A stretch of DNA of 64,000 nucleotides from Pseudomonas sp. S04 (GTDB taxonomy: Bacteria > Pseudomonadota > Gammaproteobacteria > Pseudomonadales > Pseudomonadaceae). Below, piece by piece: positions 41,169 to 50,579 of the stretch (the stretch's first letter is position 1; every line of letters starts with the position of its first letter). The notes below the pieces were generated by a model. The model searched no databases. It was given only the letters and a program-made list of their open reading frames with translations, and had not been told where the DNA came from. Both the position numbers and the translations under genes were made by a program. The stretch spans positions 4,222,001-4,286,000 of the forward strand of contig NZ_CP019427.1 of assembly GCF_009834545.1 (NCBI RefSeq), written 5' to 3'.

Positions 41169-43885
41169 TGAAGCGCCAGACGACTGCCTCGACCTGCTGC
41201 TATTGCGGGGTGGGCTGCGGCGTCCTGATCGAGCATGACGGCGAGCAGATCCTCGGCGTCAACGGCGACCCGACGCACCCGGCCAACTACGGCAAACTGT
41301 GCAGCAAGGGCTCGACCCTGCACCTGACCGGCGACCTGGCGGCCCGCGCGCTGTACCCGCAGTTACGGCTGGGCAAGGGCCTGGCCCGCGCCCGCACCAC
41401 CTGGGACAGCGCCCTGGACCACGCCGCCAGCGTGTTTGCCCGAACCATCGCCGAGCACGGCCCGGACAGCGTGGCGTTCTACATCTCCGGGCAACTGCTG
41501 ACCGAGGACTACTACGCCTTCAACAAACTGGCGCGGGCGTTGGTGGGCACCAACAACATCGACAGCAATTCGCGGTTGTGCATGTCGTCGGCGGTGGTGG
41601 GCTACAAGCGCAGCCTGGGCGCCGATGCACCGCCCTGCAGCTACGAAGACCTGGAACTGAGTGATTGCGTGATGATCGTCGGCAGTAACATGGCCTACGC
41701 CCATCCGGTACTGTTTCGCCGCCTTGAGCAAGCCAGGGCCCGTCGGCCACAGATGAAGGTGATTGTCATCGACCCTCGGCGCACCGACACCTGCGACCTG
41801 GCCGACCTGCACCTGGCGATTCTGCCGGGCACCGATGTCGCGCTGTTCCACGGAATCTTGCACCTGCTGCTGTGGGAAGACTGGATCGACCGCGACTTTA
41901 TCCAGGCCCACACCGAGGGCCTGGCCGAACTGAAGAACCTGGTACGCGACTACACGCCCCCCATGGTGGCGCAACTGTGCGGCATCAGCGTCGCGCAGTT
42001 GCAGCAGTGCGCGCAATGGGTCGGCACCTCGCCGAGCTTTCTGTCGCTGTGGTGCATGGGCTTGAACCAGTCCACTGCCGGCAGCGCGAAGAACAGCGCA
42101 CTGATCAACCTGCACCTGGCCACCGGACAAATCGGCCGCCCAGGCGCAGGCCCCTTCTCCCTTACCGGTCAGCCGAATGCCATGGGCGGGCGAGAAACCG
42201 GCAGCCTGGCCAATCTGCTGCCAGGCCACCGCGAGGCCAGCAATGCCGGGCATCGCGCCGAGGTTGCCGCCTATTGGGGCGTGCCCACACTGCCGGAAAC
42301 TCCCGGGCTGAGCGCCATCGAACTGTTCGAGCAGGTCAACAACGGCACAATCAAAGCGCTATGGATCGCCTGCACCAACCCGGCGCAGTCCCTGCCCGAC
42401 CAACAGAACGTGCGCGCGGCCTTGCAGGCGTGCCCGTTCGTAGTGTTGCAGGAAGCCTTTAGCACCACCGAAACCGCGCCCTTCGCCGACTTGCTGCTGC
42501 CAGCCGCCAGTTGGGGGGAAAAGGAAGGCACGGTGACCAACTCCGAGCGGCGGATTTCCCACGTTCGCCGGGCCATTGCCCCACCCGGCGAAGCCCGCCC
42601 GGACTGGGCCATCACTGTGGATTTCGCCCAACGCCTGGAGAAATACCTGCGTCCGGGTCAGGCCAGCCTGTTTGCGTTCCATCACCCTGGGCAACTGTTC
42701 GATGAATTCAAACAGCTGACCTGCGGACGCGACCTGGACCTGTCGGGCATCAGCCACGCCTTGCTCGACCGCCTGGGTCCGCAGCAATGGCCCTTCCCAC
42801 AAGGCGCCACCCGCGGTACGCCGCGCCTGTACGTGAACGGGATATTTCCCACGGCTAGCGGGCGGGCGCAGTTTATCGCCGAGCCGTTTTGCGCGGCCAA
42901 GGAACAACGCGACGCGCACTTTCCCCTGACCCTGATCACCGGACGCCTGCGCGATCAATGGCACGGCATGAGCCGCACCGGCACCGCGGCGCAGCTGTTT
43001 GGCCATGTCAGCGAAGCGCTCCTGAGCCTGCACCCGGATGAACTGCAGCGCCAACACTTGAATGCCGGCGACCTGGTCAACCTCAAGAGTCGCCGCGGCA
43101 GCGTGATCGTCGAGCTCGCCAGTGATGACTCGGTCCGCCCGGGGCAGGCCTTTCTACCCATGCACTGGGGCGACCGCTTCCTCAAGGGCGGCGTGAACGT
43201 GCTGACCCAGCCGGCGTTCGACCCGCTGTCCAAACAGCCCGAGCTGAAACACAGCGGCGTACGGATTGAAGCCGTTGAGTTGCCGTGGCAGTTCTTCGCC
43301 CTGGTCGAGGGCAATGTTCAACAGCACTTCGAGGCGCTGCGTCCGCTATGCGAGGACTTTGCCTACGTCAGCCTCAGCCTTGCCGGGCGTGAGCGGCCGG
43401 CACTGCTGATACGCGCCGCCTGCGCCCAGGCGCCGACCCCGCAACGGCTGCAGGAGATCGACCTGCACCTTGGTTTGGACCATGGCCCGGTATTGGCCTA
43501 CGACGATCCGCGTCGCGCCATTGGCAAGCGCCTGCGTATCGAACAGGGGCGCATCACCGCGATCCGCCTGGCCGGGGAAACGCTGGCCCGGCACTGGTTG
43601 CAGAGCCTGTGGCTGGAAGGTCGTGTCGATGCGCAACTGCGGCCCTGGCTGCTGGCCCCCCTGAGCGCTCCGCCGGGCGCTGCCGGTGCCGACTCTGGCG
43701 CGCAGAAAACCCTGTGCAACTGCAAGAACGTCAGCCACAGCGCAGTGTGCGCCGGCATTCGCAGTGGCCTGGACCTGCAAGGCCTGAAACAACAACTGGG
43801 TTGCGGCACGCAATGCGGCTCCTGTGTCCCGGAAATCAAGCGTCTGCTGGCCGCCCAAGTGCGGCCAGCCGCAATCACCTCGTGA
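41165..43885 (+). CDS. Assimilatory nitrate reductase, large catalytic subunit with C-terminal BFD domain
   Basis: A 906-residue cytoplasmic molybdenum (bis-MGD) enzyme reducing nitrate to nitrite. A 4Fe-4S site is formed by C11-x2-C14-x3-C18 and a fourth cysteine near 47 (GKLCSKGS). The molybdopterin oxidoreductase core has SRLCMSSAVVGYKRSLG and LPGTDVALFHGIL, and the dinucleotide-binding domain has LITGRLRDQWHGMSRTGTA. At the end CNCKNVSHSAV and GCGTQCGSCVPEI form a BFD-type 2Fe-2S domain, which probably takes electrons from the overlapping NirB-like protein. Naming differs between species (nasC in P. aeruginosa, nasA elsewhere), so no symbol is given. Confidence 0.94.
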   Translation: MMKRQTTASTCCYCGVGCGVLIEHDGEQILGVNGDPTHPANYGKLCSKGSTLHLTGDLAARALYPQLRLGKGLARARTTWDSALDHAASVFARTIAEHGPDSVAFYISGQLLTEDYYAFNKLARALVGTNNIDSNSRLCMSSAVVGYKRSLGADAPPCSYEDLELSDCVMIVGSNMAYAHPVLFRRLEQARARRPQMKVIVIDPRRTDTCDLADLHLAILPGTDVALFHGILHLLLWEDWIDRDFIQAHTEGLAELKNLVRDYTPPMVAQLCGISVAQLQQCAQWVGTSPSFLSLWCMGLNQSTAGSAKNSALINLHLATGQIGRPGAGPFSLTGQPNAMGGRETGSLANLLPGHREASNAGHRAEVAAYWGVPTLPETPGLSAIELFEQVNNGTIKALWIACTNPAQSLPDQQNVRAALQACPFVVLQEAFSTTETAPFADLLLPAASWGEKEGTVTNSERRISHVRRAIAPPGEARPDWAITVDFAQRLEKYLRPGQASLFAFHHPGQLFDEFKQLTCGRDLDLSGISHALLDRLGPQQWPFPQGATRGTPRLYVNGIFPTASGRAQFIAEPFCAAKEQRDAHFPLTLITGRLRDQWHGMSRTGTAAQLFGHVSEALLSLHPDELQRQHLNAGDLVNLKSRRGSVIVELASDDSVRPGQAFLPMHWGDRFLKGGVNVLTQPAFDPLSKQPELKHSGVRIEAVELPWQFFALVEGNVQQHFEALRPLCEDFAYVSLSLAGRERPALLIRAACAQAPTPQRLQEIDLHLGLDHGPVLAYDDPRRAIGKRLRIEQGRITAIRLAGETLARHWLQSLWLEGRVDAQLRPWLLAPLSAPPGAAGADSGAQKTLCNCKNVSHSAVCAGIRSGLDLQGLKQQLGCGTQCGSCVPEIKRLLAAQVRPAAITS

Positions 43886-43895
43886 GGAATGCAAC

Positions 43896-44669
43896 ATGAG
43901 CGCAAAAGTCTGGTTGGTGGGTGCAGGCCCGGGTGACCCTGAATTGCTGACCCTCAAGGCGGTACGGGCATTGAGCGAAGCACAAGTGGTGTTGATCGAC
44001 GACCTGGTCAACCCAGCTGTGCTGCAACATTGCCCCCAGGCGCGGGTCATTGCCGTGGGTAAACGCGGTGGCTGCCGCTCGACCCCACAAGCATTTATCC
44101 ATCGGCTGATGCTGCGTTATGCCCGCCAAGGCAAGTGCGTAGTGCGGCTCAAGGGGGGCGACCCGTGCATATTTGGCCGGGGTGGTGAAGAAGCCCAGTG
44201 GTTGCGCGAACGGCAGATCGAGGTCGAACTGGTCAATGGCATCACCGCCGGCCTGGCGGGGGCCACACAGTGCGATATTTCCTTGACCCTGCGCGGCGTT
44301 GCGCGGGGGGTGACCCTGGTGACAGCCCATACCCAGGACGACAGCGAGCTCAATTGGCGCGCCCTGGCCCAGGGCGGGACCACCCTGGTGATCTACATGG
44401 GTGTGGCAAAACTCGGGGAAATTCGCCAGCAGTTGCTGGACGGCGGGATGGCGGTGGATACGCCAGTGGCAATGATTGAAAACGCTTCAATGCCGAACCA
44501 ACGCGAATGCCGGAGCAACCTGACAGCCATGCAAGAAGATGCCTACAGCTTCCAGTTAAAAAGCCCAGCGATCCTTGTGATAGGTGCCGTGGCCGCCTCT
44601 GCAGCCCTGGATCAGAGTCTGCCGGCGTCCGTGACACAGTTGCCATGGCCGTCCAGCGCAGCGTTGTAA
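43896..44669 (+). CDS. cobA: Uroporphyrinogen-III C-methyltransferase (CobA/SUMT)
   Basis: A 257-residue SAM-dependent enzyme that makes precorrin-2 for siroheme, the cofactor of nitrite and sulfite reductases. MSAKVWLVGAGPGDPELLTLKAVR is the SUMT signature 1, VVRLKGGDPCIFGRGGEEA is signature 2, and MPNQRECRSNL and VIGAVA follow. The ATG at 43896 has GTGAGGA upstream, and the longer frame overlaps the reductase gene. It is the last gene of the nitrate operon and stays here although nirB's siroheme half is missing. Confidence 0.95.
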   Translation: MSAKVWLVGAGPGDPELLTLKAVRALSEAQVVLIDDLVNPAVLQHCPQARVIAVGKRGGCRSTPQAFIHRLMLRYARQGKCVVRLKGGDPCIFGRGGEEAQWLRERQIEVELVNGITAGLAGATQCDISLTLRGVARGVTLVTAHTQDDSELNWRALAQGGTTLVIYMGVAKLGEIRQQLLDGGMAVDTPVAMIENASMPNQRECRSNLTAMQEDAYSFQLKSPAILVIGAVAASAALDQSLPASVTQLPWPSSAAL

Positions 44670-44696
44670 CCCCTGGCAGTAAATCGCAGGCAAAGA

Positions 44697-44721
44697 AAAG
44701 CCCGGCCTAAGCCGGGCTTTT
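44697..44721. terminator. Bidirectional terminator between cobA and oprF
   Basis: AAAAGCCCGGC-CTAA-GCCGGGCTTTT is a perfect 11-pair hairpin with A and T runs on both flanks. It can stop both the rightward nitrate operon and the leftward oprF transcript. Confidence 0.95.
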
Positions 44722-44738
44722 CGCGAGCTGCGAGCTAA

Positions 44739-45713
44739 TTACTTAGCTTGAGCTTCAACCTGCGCTTCTACGCGACGGTTAACAGCACGGCCAGCGTCAG
44801 TTGCGTTGTCAGCAACTGGGCGGGATTCGCCGTAACCAACGGAGCTAACGCGGCCAGCGTCGATGCCGTCTTTGACCAGAACTTGCTTAACAGCGTCAGC
44901 ACGACGCTGGGACAGCTTCTGGTTGTAAGCGTCTGGACCTACGGAGTCAGTGTGACCTTCAACCACGGTGGTGGTCTGTGGGTACTGCTTCATGAAGTCA
45001 GCCAGGTTTTGCACGTCAGCGTAGCTGTTTGGCTTAACAACAGATTTGTCGAAGTCAAACTTGACGTCCAGCTCAACGCGTACCACTTCAGCAACTGGAG
45101 CTTCTGGCTCTGGCTCTGGAGCCGGTGCCGGAACTGGAGCTGGAGCTACTGCGCCGGCGTTGCCGCCGAAGTTCACACCCAGACCAACCAGGGCGGAGTA
45201 GTCCCACTTACCGTTGTCCATTGCGTAGTCAGCTTCAACGCCGGCACGAGCGAACAGGTTGTCGGTGAAGTAGTACTTAACGCCGGTACCAACGATAGCC
45301 AGAGTCGACTGATCGCGACCGCTGTGACCGTCAGCTTTGACGCTGGTGCGGCTCTGGTGACCGAAACCACCGGAAACGTACGGACGCAGGGAATCTACGC
45401 CAGCCTGACCGAAGTGGTAGGTACCCAGCAGGGAGCCGGTGTCACCTTTGATCTTCTGGTTGCCAGTACCGTCGTTCGAACGGGTGTGGTGAGTCTGATC
45501 GTAGTTCAGATCGATCGAAACGTCGTCGGTCAGGAAGTAACCGATACGAGCGCCTGGGTTGAAGCCGTCTTCGATGTGCTTGACGCTATCGTTGTACTGC
45601 TTCTTGTAGAACAGCTCGCCTTCAACTGCGCCTTGGCCTTGTGCCAGAACGCCGAAAGAAGTAGCGGCAATAAGAGAACCAATGGCCAAGCCCAAGGTGT
45701 TTTTCAGTTTCAT
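44739..45713 (-). CDS. oprF: Major outer-membrane porin OprF (OmpA family)
   Basis: A 324-residue structural porin. A signal peptide of 24 residues ends GVLAQGQG. The N-terminal eight-stranded barrel (to about 165) is followed by a Pro/Ala/Glu linker (APAPVPAPAPEPEPEAP) and a C-terminal OmpA peptidoglycan-binding domain (FDFDKSVVKPNSYADVQ, VVEGHTDSVG, NQKLSQRRADAVK). GGGGA precedes the ATG. It is downstream of sigX, whose product is known to drive oprF in pseudomonads. Confidence 0.98.
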   Translation of the reverse strand: MKLKNTLGLAIGSLIAATSFGVLAQGQGAVEGELFYKKQYNDSVKHIEDGFNPGARIGYFLTDDVSIDLNYDQTHHTRSNDGTGNQKIKGDTGSLLGTYHFGQAGVDSLRPYVSGGFGHQSRTSVKADGHSGRDQSTLAIVGTGVKYYFTDNLFARAGVEADYAMDNGKWDYSALVGLGVNFGGNAGAVAPAPVPAPAPEPEPEAPVAEVVRVELDVKFDFDKSVVKPNSYADVQNLADFMKQYPQTTTVVEGHTDSVGPDAYNQKLSQRRADAVKQVLVKDGIDAGRVSSVGYGESRPVADNATDAGRAVNRRVEAQVEAQAK

Positions 45714-45820
45714 CCGTTAAATCCCCATCTGGTGATTGTAAAGCAGTCCCGCAAACCGGGGGACAACTCGGCGGCAAGTCTATCAGAACTTGCCTACACG
45801 TAAGAGATATTTGCGCCGAA

Positions 45821-46411
45821 CTAAGTTTCAGCAATGCCTGCAAATTTCTCACGCAATTTATCTAGAGCGCGTTTGTACCGCATTTTTGTTGCACTCAAGC
45901 CCATATGCATGATGTCTGCGATCTCCTGAAATTCCAGCTCTGCGACAAATCGTAGCACCAGAATTTCCCGGTCAATCGGGTTCACATGCACCAACCAGCG
46001 ATCAAGTCCACCCTTCTCCTCAGGTTTCGGCGTCTTTTCTTCCGACGCTTCCTCGAGGGGGTCCAGACTCAAAGCGTCCATCAAGCGACGCTTACGCCGT
46101 TCCTTTCGATACTGTGTGATGCATTCGTTGTACGTGATGCTATATAGCCATGTCTTGAACTTGGATTTACCTTCGAAGTTCTTCAGACCGTACAGCACCT
46201 TCAACATCACTTCCTGACAGACATCGTCCGCGTCGCGATCGTTCCCAAGATATCGTGCACAGACGTTAAATAAAGTTCTCTGGTAACGCCGCATCAGCTC
46301 TTCGTAAGCGCGCGTTACGTGAAACAGCTCGGTGTGCGAGCGCGCGACCAACTCCTCATCAGAGAGCTCGCGGGGGTCGTAGCGCGTGGATAGCGATTGG
46401 GGTTTATTCAA
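45821..46411 (-). CDS. sigX: ECF sigma factor SigX
   Basis: A 196-residue extracytoplasmic-function sigma factor that controls oprF and membrane and fatty-acid genes. Region 2 has RYQRTLFNVCARYLGNDRDADDVCQEVMLKVLYGL and FKTWLYSITYNECI. Region 4 has FQEIADIMHMGLSATKMRYKRALDKLREKF. The start codon is TTG (MNKPQSLSTRYDPRELSDEE), with no better ATG in frame. cmpX and crfX upstream are known SigX-linked genes in P. aeruginosa. Confidence 0.97.
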   Translation of the reverse strand: MNKPQSLSTRYDPRELSDEELVARSHTELFHVTRAYEELMRRYQRTLFNVCARYLGNDRDADDVCQEVMLKVLYGLKNFEGKSKFKTWLYSITYNECITQYRKERRKRRLMDALSLDPLEEASEEKTPKPEEKGGLDRWLVHVNPIDREILVLRFVAELEFQEIADIMHMGLSATKMRYKRALDKLREKFAGIAET

Positions 46412-46502
46412 AACAAGTCGGGCCGACAGTCAGGTCAATGTCCGCCGCGGCCCAAGGGTATCGGGCATTTCGCGGCGGCATACATTAGCAGGGTTTGCCG
46501 GG

Positions 46503-47327
46503 TTAGCGGCTACTAACATGCTGTTCCAGGAGGATCCGATTGGAGAGTGATACTAGCTCACCCTCGTCGGTCAGCAATGTAGTTTTAACCGTGCCGATCT
46601 CTTCGATCTGGCCTTCGACCTCACCAACACGCACTTGTTGCCCAACCTGATACAACTCACGCACATAGATTCCCGCAAGAATCTGGCCGGCGATTTCCCG
46701 GCTACCCAATCCCATGGCCAAGGCGACTGCCAGACCAACGGTTATCAAAACTATCACGATCACATGGTTCAGCAAGTCGGTTTTGACTTCGAGCTGACTG
46801 ATCGCCACCGAAATACTGATGATGATCACCAGGCCCTGGGCGATTCGCCCCAGGCCCGCAGCATAGTCCAGACCGACCCCTTCTGCAGCGCCGCGCACCA
46901 AGCCATTGGCCAGTTGCGCCAGCAATACCCCTACCAGCAACACCAACGCGGCACCGAATACTTTCGGTAAATACAACGCAAGCATATCGAGCGTAGCCGA
47001 AACTCGCTCCAAGCCAAGGGATTCTGCAGCAGAAACCAGAAAAATAAGTAAAACGAACCAGTAGACGATTTTTCCGATCAGGGTCGAGATCGGAACCTGC
47101 AGACCCGCCCGAGACATCAACTTGGTCAAACCGGTACCGCCCATCAAGCGATCCAGGCCCAGCTTGGCCAACAATTTCGACAGCAAGGTGTCCAGCAACT
47201 TGGCAACGACAAAACCCAGCAGCAGCACGACCAGGGCGCCAAACAGATTGGGAATGAAGTTCGCTACCTTGGTCCACAACGCAGTCATTGCCGTGACGAG
47301 GCTCTGAGTCCAGAGATCAAGTTCCAT
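46503..47327 (-). CDS. cmpX: Mechanosensitive-channel-like membrane protein CmpX
   Basis: A 274-residue inner-membrane protein with an N-terminal conserved TM-helix (Small-conductance MscS-like) arrangement. At least four hydrophobic helices occur before a small soluble C-terminal part (VGEVEGQIEEIGTVKTTLLTDEGELVSLSN) like the MscS beta domain. The ATG at 47327 follows the crfX stop by two bases; a TTG two codons upstream is less likely. In P. aeruginosa CmpX influences sigX expression and the cell-envelope stress response. Confidence 0.92.
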   Translation of the reverse strand: MELDLWTQSLVTAMTALWTKVANFIPNLFGALVVLLLGFVVAKLLDTLLSKLLAKLGLDRLMGGTGLTKLMSRAGLQVPISTLIGKIVYWFVLLIFLVSAAESLGLERVSATLDMLALYLPKVFGAALVLLVGVLLAQLANGLVRGAAEGVGLDYAAGLGRIAQGLVIIISISVAISQLEVKTDLLNHVIVIVLITVGLAVALAMGLGSREIAGQILAGIYVRELYQVGQQVRVGEVEGQIEEIGTVKTTLLTDEGELVSLSNRILLEQHVSSR

Positions 47328-47329
47328 AT

Positions 47330-47575
47330 TCAATCAGCCTTATCAGCAGTGCTTGCGGTAGGTTTACGACGGGAAACCGGCGAGACATGGGCCGATCCGT
47401 TATTCAGGGCAATCATCAGTGCCGGCACCCAGCGGCCCAGCAGACTGAACAGATCACCGGCACCCACCTGGCGGTTGGCGGTTTTCAGTACACGACCCAG
47501 GCACGCATCATCGTCGCGGGTGGACGGGGATGCCTGGAGCATGTCACGCAAAGACTGTTCAAACGGATCGTGCAT
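47330..47575 (-). CDS. crfX: CrfX protein
   Basis: A small 81-residue protein (MHDPFEQSLRDMLQASPSTRDDDACLGRVLKTANRQ) with a weakly hydrophobic middle (LFSLLGRWVPALMIALNN). It matches the place and size of CrfX next to cmpX in pseudomonads; its biochemical role is unknown. The ATG at 47575 is well spaced from GAGAGG, whereas the in-frame GTG at 47581 overlaps that site. It is co-transcribed with cmpX. Confidence 0.85.
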   Translation of the reverse strand: MHDPFEQSLRDMLQASPSTRDDDACLGRVLKTANRQVGAGDLFSLLGRWVPALMIALNNGSAHVSPVSRRKPTASTADKAD

Positions 47576-47638
47576 ACGCACCTCTCGTGATATCTGTGAA
47601 AGACGCGATCAAAATTCCCCGGGTCACATGACGCTCCT

Positions 47639-48634
47639 TCATACCCAGCGCAAACGCCGGAACAACCACCACTGCCCCAACGCCACCGAGACCATCAACA
47701 GGCAGGCAACCAGGAAGCCATAGGGGCTCTCGGAGAACGGAATGCCACCGACGTTGATGCCCAGCAGACCGGTCAGAAAACTCATCGGCAAAAAGATCCC
47801 GGTGATGATCCCGAAGCGGTACATGGTGCGACTCATTTTCACGCTCAGACGCCGGTCTTCGGCCTCCAGCACCAGCCCCACCCGCTCGCGGGTCAATTCC
47901 AGCTCTTCCAGATAACGCGTCAGACTGTTGTTCAATTCGTTCCAGTAATCGCCATCATCCTCGACAAACCAGGGCAGTTTGATCCGCGTCAGTTGTCCGA
48001 AAATATCCCGCTGCGGCGCCAGAAAACGCTTGAGCCCGGCGGCACGCCGACGGATCTGCAAAATGGAGCCGTGCTCGGGGGTATACCGTTCGTCGGCATC
48101 CAGTTTTTCTTCTTCGACATCGACCACTTCCGAGAGATCGCCCACCAGGTCCTGGACCTTGTGAGTGAGGTACTGGGCCATATACAGGATCAGTTCGGAA
48201 GCCGTCCGCGGCCCCTTGCCCTCAGCCAACTGCACCAACAATTCGTCGGTGGCGCGCAGTGGGCGCAAGCGCAGGGAAATGACCCGCTGGGCCGAGGCGA
48301 AGATACGCACCGAGACCATGTCTTCCGGCTCGGCACCAGGGTTGAGGTTGACCCCGCGCAAAAACAGCAGCAATTCGGAGTCCGGCAGTGCCAGCAAGCG
48401 CGGCCGGGTGTTCTCCTCCAGCAGCAGGTCGCAACTGAACTCACTCAGGCCACTGGATTTACGCAGCCAGGTCTGGGTTTGCGGGTGACTGCGATCCCAG
48501 TGCAGCCAGAGGCTTTCGTGGGGTTGCAGTTGCAGGTCATCCAGTTCAGTCCGGGCAATCGAACGCGCACCGCCTTTTCCATCCAGCACCAGGGCATGGA
48601 CCAGCCCCCACTGCGCGTTTTCTTCCTCGAACAT
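47639..48634 (-). CDS. cmaX: CorA/ZntB-family metal ion transporter CmaX
   Basis: A 331-residue membrane protein of the CorA superfamily. A long cytoplasmic domain with alpha/beta and long helices (VVDVEEEKLDADERYTPEHG) precedes two C-terminal membrane helices. The loop signature is TGLLGINVGGIP, a GxN variant close to ZntB (GIN) rather than CorA (GMN). The last residues are basic (WWLFRRLRWV). ATG at 48634 is chosen over a GTG two codons upstream. In P. aeruginosa this gene (cmaX) lies at the same place beside crfX. Confidence 0.9.
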   Translation of the reverse strand: MFEEENAQWGLVHALVLDGKGGARSIARTELDDLQLQPHESLWLHWDRSHPQTQTWLRKSSGLSEFSCDLLLEENTRPRLLALPDSELLLFLRGVNLNPGAEPEDMVSVRIFASAQRVISLRLRPLRATDELLVQLAEGKGPRTASELILYMAQYLTHKVQDLVGDLSEVVDVEEEKLDADERYTPEHGSILQIRRRAAGLKRFLAPQRDIFGQLTRIKLPWFVEDDGDYWNELNNSLTRYLEELELTRERVGLVLEAEDRRLSVKMSRTMYRFGIITGIFLPMSFLTGLLGINVGGIPFSESPYGFLVACLLMVSVALGQWWLFRRLRWV

Positions 48635-48657
48635 CCTCACCCCTGTCTGGTCGCCGT

Positions 48658-49149
48658 TTATTCAGGCATTTGCAACGGACTCGGCGAGATGATCACGCCG
48701 TTGTTGTCCGCATAAATGTATTCGCCCGGACGGAACGTCACACCGGCAAAGGTCACCGGTACATTGATCTCGCCAAGACCACGACGGTTGGACTTCTTCG
48801 GATGACTGGCAAGGGCCTGCACCCCCAGGTCGGTCTGTGCGATGACATCGACATCGCGGATGCAGCCGTAGATCACCAGGCCTTCCCAGCCGTTCTTGGC
48901 CGCTCTCTCGGCAATCATGTCGCCCAGCAGCGCGCAGCGCAGCGAACCGCCGCCATCGACTACCAGTACCTTGCCGTTCCCCGGGAGCTCGGCATGCTCC
49001 TTGACCCGCGAGTTGTCTTCGAAGCACTTGATGGTCACGATTTCACCGCCGAAGGAATCACGGCCGCCAAAATTGCTGAACATCGGCTCCAGGACCTGTA
49101 CCAGTTCCGGATAGGCATCGCACAGGTCGGGAGTGAGGTAATGATTCAT
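48658..49149 (-). CDS. rraA: RraA family protein (RNase E activity regulator-like)
   Basis: A 163-residue trimeric RraA-fold protein. [32 protein letters not shown] opens the domain, and [37 protein letters not shown] is the core motif. Family members either bind and inhibit RNase E or act as aldolases; some carry 4-hydroxy-4-methyl-2-oxoglutarate aldolase activity. The single-domain length and position next to cmaX match P. aeruginosa. Confidence 0.93.
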   Translation of the reverse strand: MNHYLTPDLCDAYPELVQVLEPMFSNFGGRDSFGGEIVTIKCFEDNSRVKEHAELPGNGKVLVVDGGGSLRCALLGDMIAERAAKNGWEGLVIYGCIRDVDVIAQTDLGVQALASHPKKSNRRGLGEINVPVTFAGVTFRPGEYIYADNNGVIISPSPLQMPE

Positions 49150-49345
49150 CGAGAAACTCCTGTAAAGAGGAAGACAATCGAGGATGTCACCTTAAAGGAA
49201 ACGAGCGCTGAGGGTTGCGGTTTAAAGCCGTTTTTCCGCGAACACCGCCACCAGCATCGCCACGTAAAGTGACCAGAAAAGCTCAATGCGTCATATCTTA
49301 GCCGTAAGCGGACAGGAACGAAACGCCCTTGATAGAGCGTTCACG

Positions 49346-50335
49346 TCAGTCTGCGCCGACCGTGGCGAGCGTCTGCGCCTGCACGGGTGCCTGCGGGTCT
49401 GTCAGCCAACGCTGGACCAATGGCCAGACTTCGACTTGCGCGGCTTTGCTGACCAGCATTTGCACATGCCCGAAGTCATCGGCAAAGCCCTGGGCGCGGC
49501 CCAGGCAAATGTATTGCTTGTGCGTCGAGCCCATTTGCTCGAACAGTTTGCGGCACGCCCAGTCGGGGTCCTGGTGATCGTTGCTGGCGCTGACGGCCAG
49601 GACCGGCACCTGCACTTCGGCCAAGCCCGCCCACCAGTCCTTGTCGGCATCGCCAAAACGTCCGAACAGACCGAACCAGCGCATGCTTTCCAGAGCCAGG
49701 CCAATCGGTTCGTCCTCCGGGCCACGCTTGAGGCGAGACCCCGACAGTTGGGCAAAACGCTTGAGGATGAAACGTCCGCTCCATTCCACCGGGGGAATTT
49801 TCAGCGGCCAGTAGGTGCGACTCACTTGCGTGCCGAAAAATGCGGCGCTGGCGACATCGGACGCTTCCAGGTAGTGGCCACCGAGCGCGGCGGCCAGGGT
49901 GATGCCGCCCAATGAATGGCCGATCCAGTGCGGAGCCTGCCCGCTCTGTTCGCGGACGAACGCGGCGATGGCCGGCAGGTCGTAGCGGGCATAGTCGGCC
50001 ACGCGGTTCTTGCGGTAGTGCTGATTGCGCTGCGACAGGCCGTGCCCGCGCATTTCCGCAATCCACACATCAAAACCGGCGCGTGCCAGGTACGCCCCCA
50101 AACCCAGGCCCTTGGGGGAAAACCAGAAACGCCGGTTGGAAAAACTGCCGTGCAGCAAAATCACCGGAACCCCGCGCATGGCGGGTTCATCGGCCATGCC
50201 CAGGCGGGTCACTGCCAGCTCAACGGTGCCGTCCGGGCTGTTGCCTGGTTTCAGGCGATAGACGTCCTCACTCAGATCGCCGCGACGTTCGGCGCTGAGC
50301 AAGGCGACAGGAAACAGGTTACTGCTGCTTTGCAT
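49346..50335 (-). CDS. Alpha/beta-fold hydrolase
   Basis: A 329-residue hydrolase or esterase of unknown substrate. VILLHGSFSNRRFW forms the oxyanion region, IGHSLGGITLAAAL is the nucleophile elbow with the serine, and SASNDHQDP and DDFGHVQML carry likely Asp and His of the triad. No signal peptide is evident. MQSSSN at 50335 was chosen as start; five extra codons upstream are not supported by a ribosome site. Its neighbours ppsA and rraA suggest nothing specific. Confidence 0.85.
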   Translation of the reverse strand: MQSSSNLFPVALLSAERRGDLSEDVYRLKPGNSPDGTVELAVTRLGMADEPAMRGVPVILLHGSFSNRRFWFSPKGLGLGAYLARAGFDVWIAEMRGHGLSQRNQHYRKNRVADYARYDLPAIAAFVREQSGQAPHWIGHSLGGITLAAALGGHYLEASDVASAAFFGTQVSRTYWPLKIPPVEWSGRFILKRFAQLSGSRLKRGPEDEPIGLALESMRWFGLFGRFGDADKDWWAGLAEVQVPVLAVSASNDHQDPDWACRKLFEQMGSTHKQYICLGRAQGFADDFGHVQMLVSKAAQVEVWPLVQRWLTDPQAPVQAQTLATVGAD

Positions 50336-50348
50336 AATGCTCTTGCAC

Positions 50349-50380
50349 AAAAAAGGGCGGCATCCGGAGGAGCCCGCCCT
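50349..50380 (-). terminator. Intrinsic terminator downstream of ppsA
   Basis: Read leftward, AGGGCGG and CCGCCCT pair around GCTCCTCCGGATG, followed by six T. It is placed to stop the ppsA transcript just before the hydrolase gene. Confidence 0.88.
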
Positions 50381-50416
50381 ACTTGAATCTCAAAAACAGG
50401 TCGCTCGCTCTTATTC

Positions 50417-50518
50417 CTGTAGGAGCGAGCTTGCTCGCGATGGACGTCGGGACAACGCGTTTGTCCAGCATGTGCGCGTTATCGTTAGCGACCATCGCGA
50501 GCAAGCTCGCTCCTACAG
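50417..50518. repeat. Inverted REP pair after ppsA
   Basis: CTGTAGGAGCGAGCTTGCTC at 50417 faces TCGCGAGCAAGCTCGCTCCT at 50495. A degraded third unit (ATCGCGAGCGAGCG) lies near 50553. Confidence 0.88.
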
Positions 50519-50579
50519 GGATGGACGCCAGGGCAACGCGCCTTGACGACCATCGCGAGCGAGCGACCTGTTCACACCA

